NCBI GenBank assembly: GCA_023441125.1
Contig: JAEZQV010000229.1
Coordinates: forward strand, 1-15,081
Length of the DNA stretch: 15,081 bases
Source: Bacillota bacterium
Lineage (GTDB): Bacteria; Bacillota_C; Negativicutes; Sporomusales; Sporomusaceae
Direction of reading: 5' to 3'
Part shown: positions 13,544 to 15,081 of the stretch, piece after piece
Numbering within the stretch: the first letter of the stretch is position 1
How the letters are laid out: every line of letters begins with the position of its first letter
Notes under the pieces: generated by a model
Told to the model about the DNA's origin: nothing
The model's database searches: none
What the model saw: only the letters and a program-made list of their open reading frames with translations
Made by a program: the position numbers and the translations under genes

Positions 13544-13945
13544 GTGATTATCGGAATAGGTATGGATATTGTAGAAATAAGCCGGATCAAAACGGCGATT
13601 GCGCGGGAGGCCTTTGTAAAACGGGTGTTTACGCAGGCTGAGGCGGACTATTGCCGCAGCCGCGGCGTACAGCAGGCAGCTTCCTTTGCCGCGCGTTTTG
13701 CCGCCAAAGAAGCTGTAGCCAAGGCGTTCGGCACCGGTTTCGCCGGCGGCAATATCAATGATATTGAAGTGCAGGTAACTGAACACGGCAAACCGGAAAT
13801 TGTTGTGCATGGTAATTTTGCTGTGCTGGCGCAACGGCTTGGGGTCAAACATATTTATATTTCCTTGACCCATGCGCGGGAATACGCCGCCGCACAGGCA
13901 GTGATAGAGGGAGGCGACGCAAATGAAAGCGGCGACAGCCATTGA
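13544..13945 (+). CDS. acpS: Holo-[acyl-carrier-protein] synthase
   Basis: The GTG at 13544 gives the normal N-terminus IIGIGMDIVEISRI with GGCAGGTG just upstream; an ATG at 13511 lies only three bases after the -10 box and would add an unusual cysteine-rich stretch. The 133-residue enzyme moves the 4'-phosphopantetheine arm from CoA to a serine of acyl carrier protein, switching on fatty-acid synthesis. The Mg2+ and CoA residues are D8 (GMDIVEI) and E56 (RFAAKEAVAKAFGTG). The C-terminal ISLTHAREYAAAQAV strand completes the trimer-forming fold. It overlaps the following nnrE/D gene by 23 bases, a pairing common in Firmicutes, and has its own promoter. Confidence 0.94.
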   Translation: MIIGIGMDIVEISRIKTAIAREAFVKRVFTQAEADYCRSRGVQQAASFAARFAAKEAVAKAFGTGFAGGNINDIEVQVTEHGKPEIVVHGNFAVLAQRLGVKHIYISLTHAREYAAAQAVIEGGDANESGDSH

Positions 13946-15081
13946 AATGCGGGAGATTGACCGTACAGCGATTGAGGAGTACGGCATACCGGGCGTTGTA
14001 CTGATGGAGAATGCCGGCATGGCCGTCGTCCGGCGGCTGGAAGTATTGGCGGAGCGGCTGGCGGAGCGGAAGTTTTGCATTTTGGCCGGCAAAGGCAATA
14101 ACGGCGGCGATGGGTATGTAATTGCCCGGCATTTGGCGAATCAGGGGGCCAAGGTCAAGATATTTTTGCTGGGAGAAAAAGCGGCGGTACGGGGGGATGC
14201 GCACATCAATCTCGAGATCATTGAAAAGATGGCGCTGGATATCCTGGAAATCGGCAGCGAGCGGGATTGGGACAAGGCCAAGGTGGCCATGGGGTTTGCC
14301 GACTATATCGTGGATGCTTTGCTCGGAACGGGGGTACGGGGGGAAGTAAGCGGGGAGATGGCCCGCATGATCGCCCTTGTCAATGCGGCCGGCAGACCGG
14401 TTGTAGCGGTAGATATTCCTTCCGGCGTGGATGCGGATACCGGCAGGATCTGCGGCACTGCCGTGCAGGCCGCCTATACGGTTACGTTCGCTCTGCCCAA
14501 ACCCGGTCTGTTCATCTATCCCGGCGCCGCCTGCGCCGGTGAGCTTACCGTTGCCGACATCGGCATACCTGCCGCCGTGGTGGCCGCACAGCATATTAAG
14601 CAAAACATTACTATGACGGATTACGTGCGGGCTATTCTGCCCGGACGCAGCCCGGACGCGCACAAGGGAAGTGCGGGGCGGGCTCTGGTTATTGCCGGTT
14701 CGCGCGGCCTTAGCGGCGCTGCGGCCATGGCGGCGGAAGGGGCGCTCCGGTCCGGCGCCGGCCTGGTCACGCTGGCGGCCCCAGCCGGTATACAGGATAT
14801 TTTAGCCACCAAGCTAACCGAGGTAATGACCAAAGCGTTGGCGGATACGGCTGACGGGAGCATCTGCCAGGAGGCGGTCAATGATATGGTCGGATTGGCC
14901 GCCGGTTGCGACGTGCTGGCCATTGGCCCCGGACTGGGCCGGTGTGAGGCTACGGCGGCAGCGGTACGGGAGACCATTATGGCGGTGGAATGCCCGCTGG
15001 TTATTGACGCCGATGCATTATTCGCCCTGAGCGGTCACACAAGCATGCTCAATGAATGCGCCGCGCTGCCGGTATTGACGC
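13923..15081 (+). CDS. nnrD: Bifunctional NAD(P)HX epimerase / dehydratase (NnrE-NnrD), 3' end outside window
   Basis: The ATG at 13923 lies inside the end of acpS, with GAGGGAGG nine bases upstream. The frame is open to the right edge: 386 residues are visible of a protein usually near 500. It repairs hydrated NADH and NADPH. Residues 1 to about 215 are the epimerase (YjeF_N) domain with MREIDRTAIEEYGIPG, LMENAG and the phosphate-binding GKGNNGGDGYVIARHL, then VDALLGTGVRG and AVDIPSGVDADTG. From about 230 starts the ribokinase-like dehydratase domain: RSPDAHKGSAGRALVIAGS, GAAAMAAEGALRSGAGLVTL, AIGPGLGR and PLVIDADAL. The catalytic GxGD-type segment of that domain would be beyond the window. 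Co-transcription with acpS is nearly certain. Confidence 0.95.
   Translation, partial: MKAATAIEMREIDRTAIEEYGIPGVVLMENAGMAVVRRLEVLAERLAERKFCILAGKGNNGGDGYVIARHLANQGAKVKIFLLGEKAAVRGDAHINLEIIEKMALDILEIGSERDWDKAKVAMGFADYIVDALLGTGVRGEVSGEMARMIALVNAAGRPVVAVDIPSGVDADTGRICGTAVQAAYTVTFALPKPGLFIYPGAACAGELTVADIGIPAAVVAAQHIKQNITMTDYVRAILPGRSPDAHKGSAGRALVIAGSRGLSGAAAMAAEGALRSGAGLVTLAAPAGIQDILATKLTEVMTKALADTADGSICQEAVNDMVGLAAGCDVLAIGPGLGRCEATAAAVRETIMAVECPLVIDADALFALSGHTSMLNECAALPVLT

Noticed and set aside
13845..14663. Minus-strand frame of 272 codons
   Set aside because: Antisense to acpS and nnrE/D, both strongly supported by conserved motifs.
1..15081. CRISPR array, tRNA or rRNA genes
   Set aside because: No regularly spaced repeats, no cloverleaf with a CCA end and no rRNA-like stretch was seen on either strand by reading.

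Overview
The window joins two kinds of DNA. Bases 1 to about 5300 are AT-rich (roughly one third G+C by eye), with long A/T runs, frequent non-ATG starts and few recognisable families. They carry the C-terminal part of a large serine recombinase and look like the inner flank of an integrated mobile element. From about 5400 to the end the DNA is G+C-rich (well over half) and holds ordinary chromosomal genes. The chromosomal genes fit a motile, endospore-forming, probably anaerobic Firmicute: spore photoproduct lyase, flagellar stator MotA/MotB, ferritin, and an acpS-nnrE/D pair with strong Shine-Dalgarno sites and classic terminators. The G+C content and the mix of genes would suit the Sporomusaceae (Negativicutes), but that placement is inference.

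Layout of the AT-rich part: recombinase (2-1201, 5' end outside the window); a gene-free stretch with a possible decayed reading frame (1202-1560); a small element-type protein (1561-1950); an intergenic stretch packed with back-to-back hairpins (1977-2108) and a perfect 26-bp palindrome (2149-2174); a tight two-gene unit of a YjzC-like 55-residue protein and a 303-residue protein of unknown function (2193-3283); a terminator; and a stand-alone 536-residue protein with a PD-(D/E)XK nuclease core (3522-5132), followed by a terminator at 5238-5275. A good sigma-A promoter for the next chromosomal gene begins right after that terminator, so the composition boundary falls at about 5133-5335.

Layout of the chromosomal part: yyaL (thioredoxin-like N-terminus, 5405-7501), ferritin with its own promoter and terminator (7614-8132), a CoA-disulfide reductase/NADH oxidase-type flavoprotein (8220-9611), splB (9683-10708), a motA-motB operon behind a sigma-D-like promoter (10865-12414), a dolichol-phosphate-mannose-synthase-type glycosyltransferase with a structured leader (12699-13415), then acpS overlapping a bifunctional nnrE/nnrD gene that runs off the right edge. 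yyaL, ferritin and the flavoprotein form a loose redox and iron neighbourhood.

The observations most worth following are: (i) the SplB lacks the cysteine usually used as hydrogen donor (Ala140) but has a cysteine at position 76 that could replace it; (ii) the multi-hairpin intergenic segment in the island; (iii) the small-protein plus unknown-protein unit next to an orphan nuclease, a plausible but unproven accessory or defence cargo.
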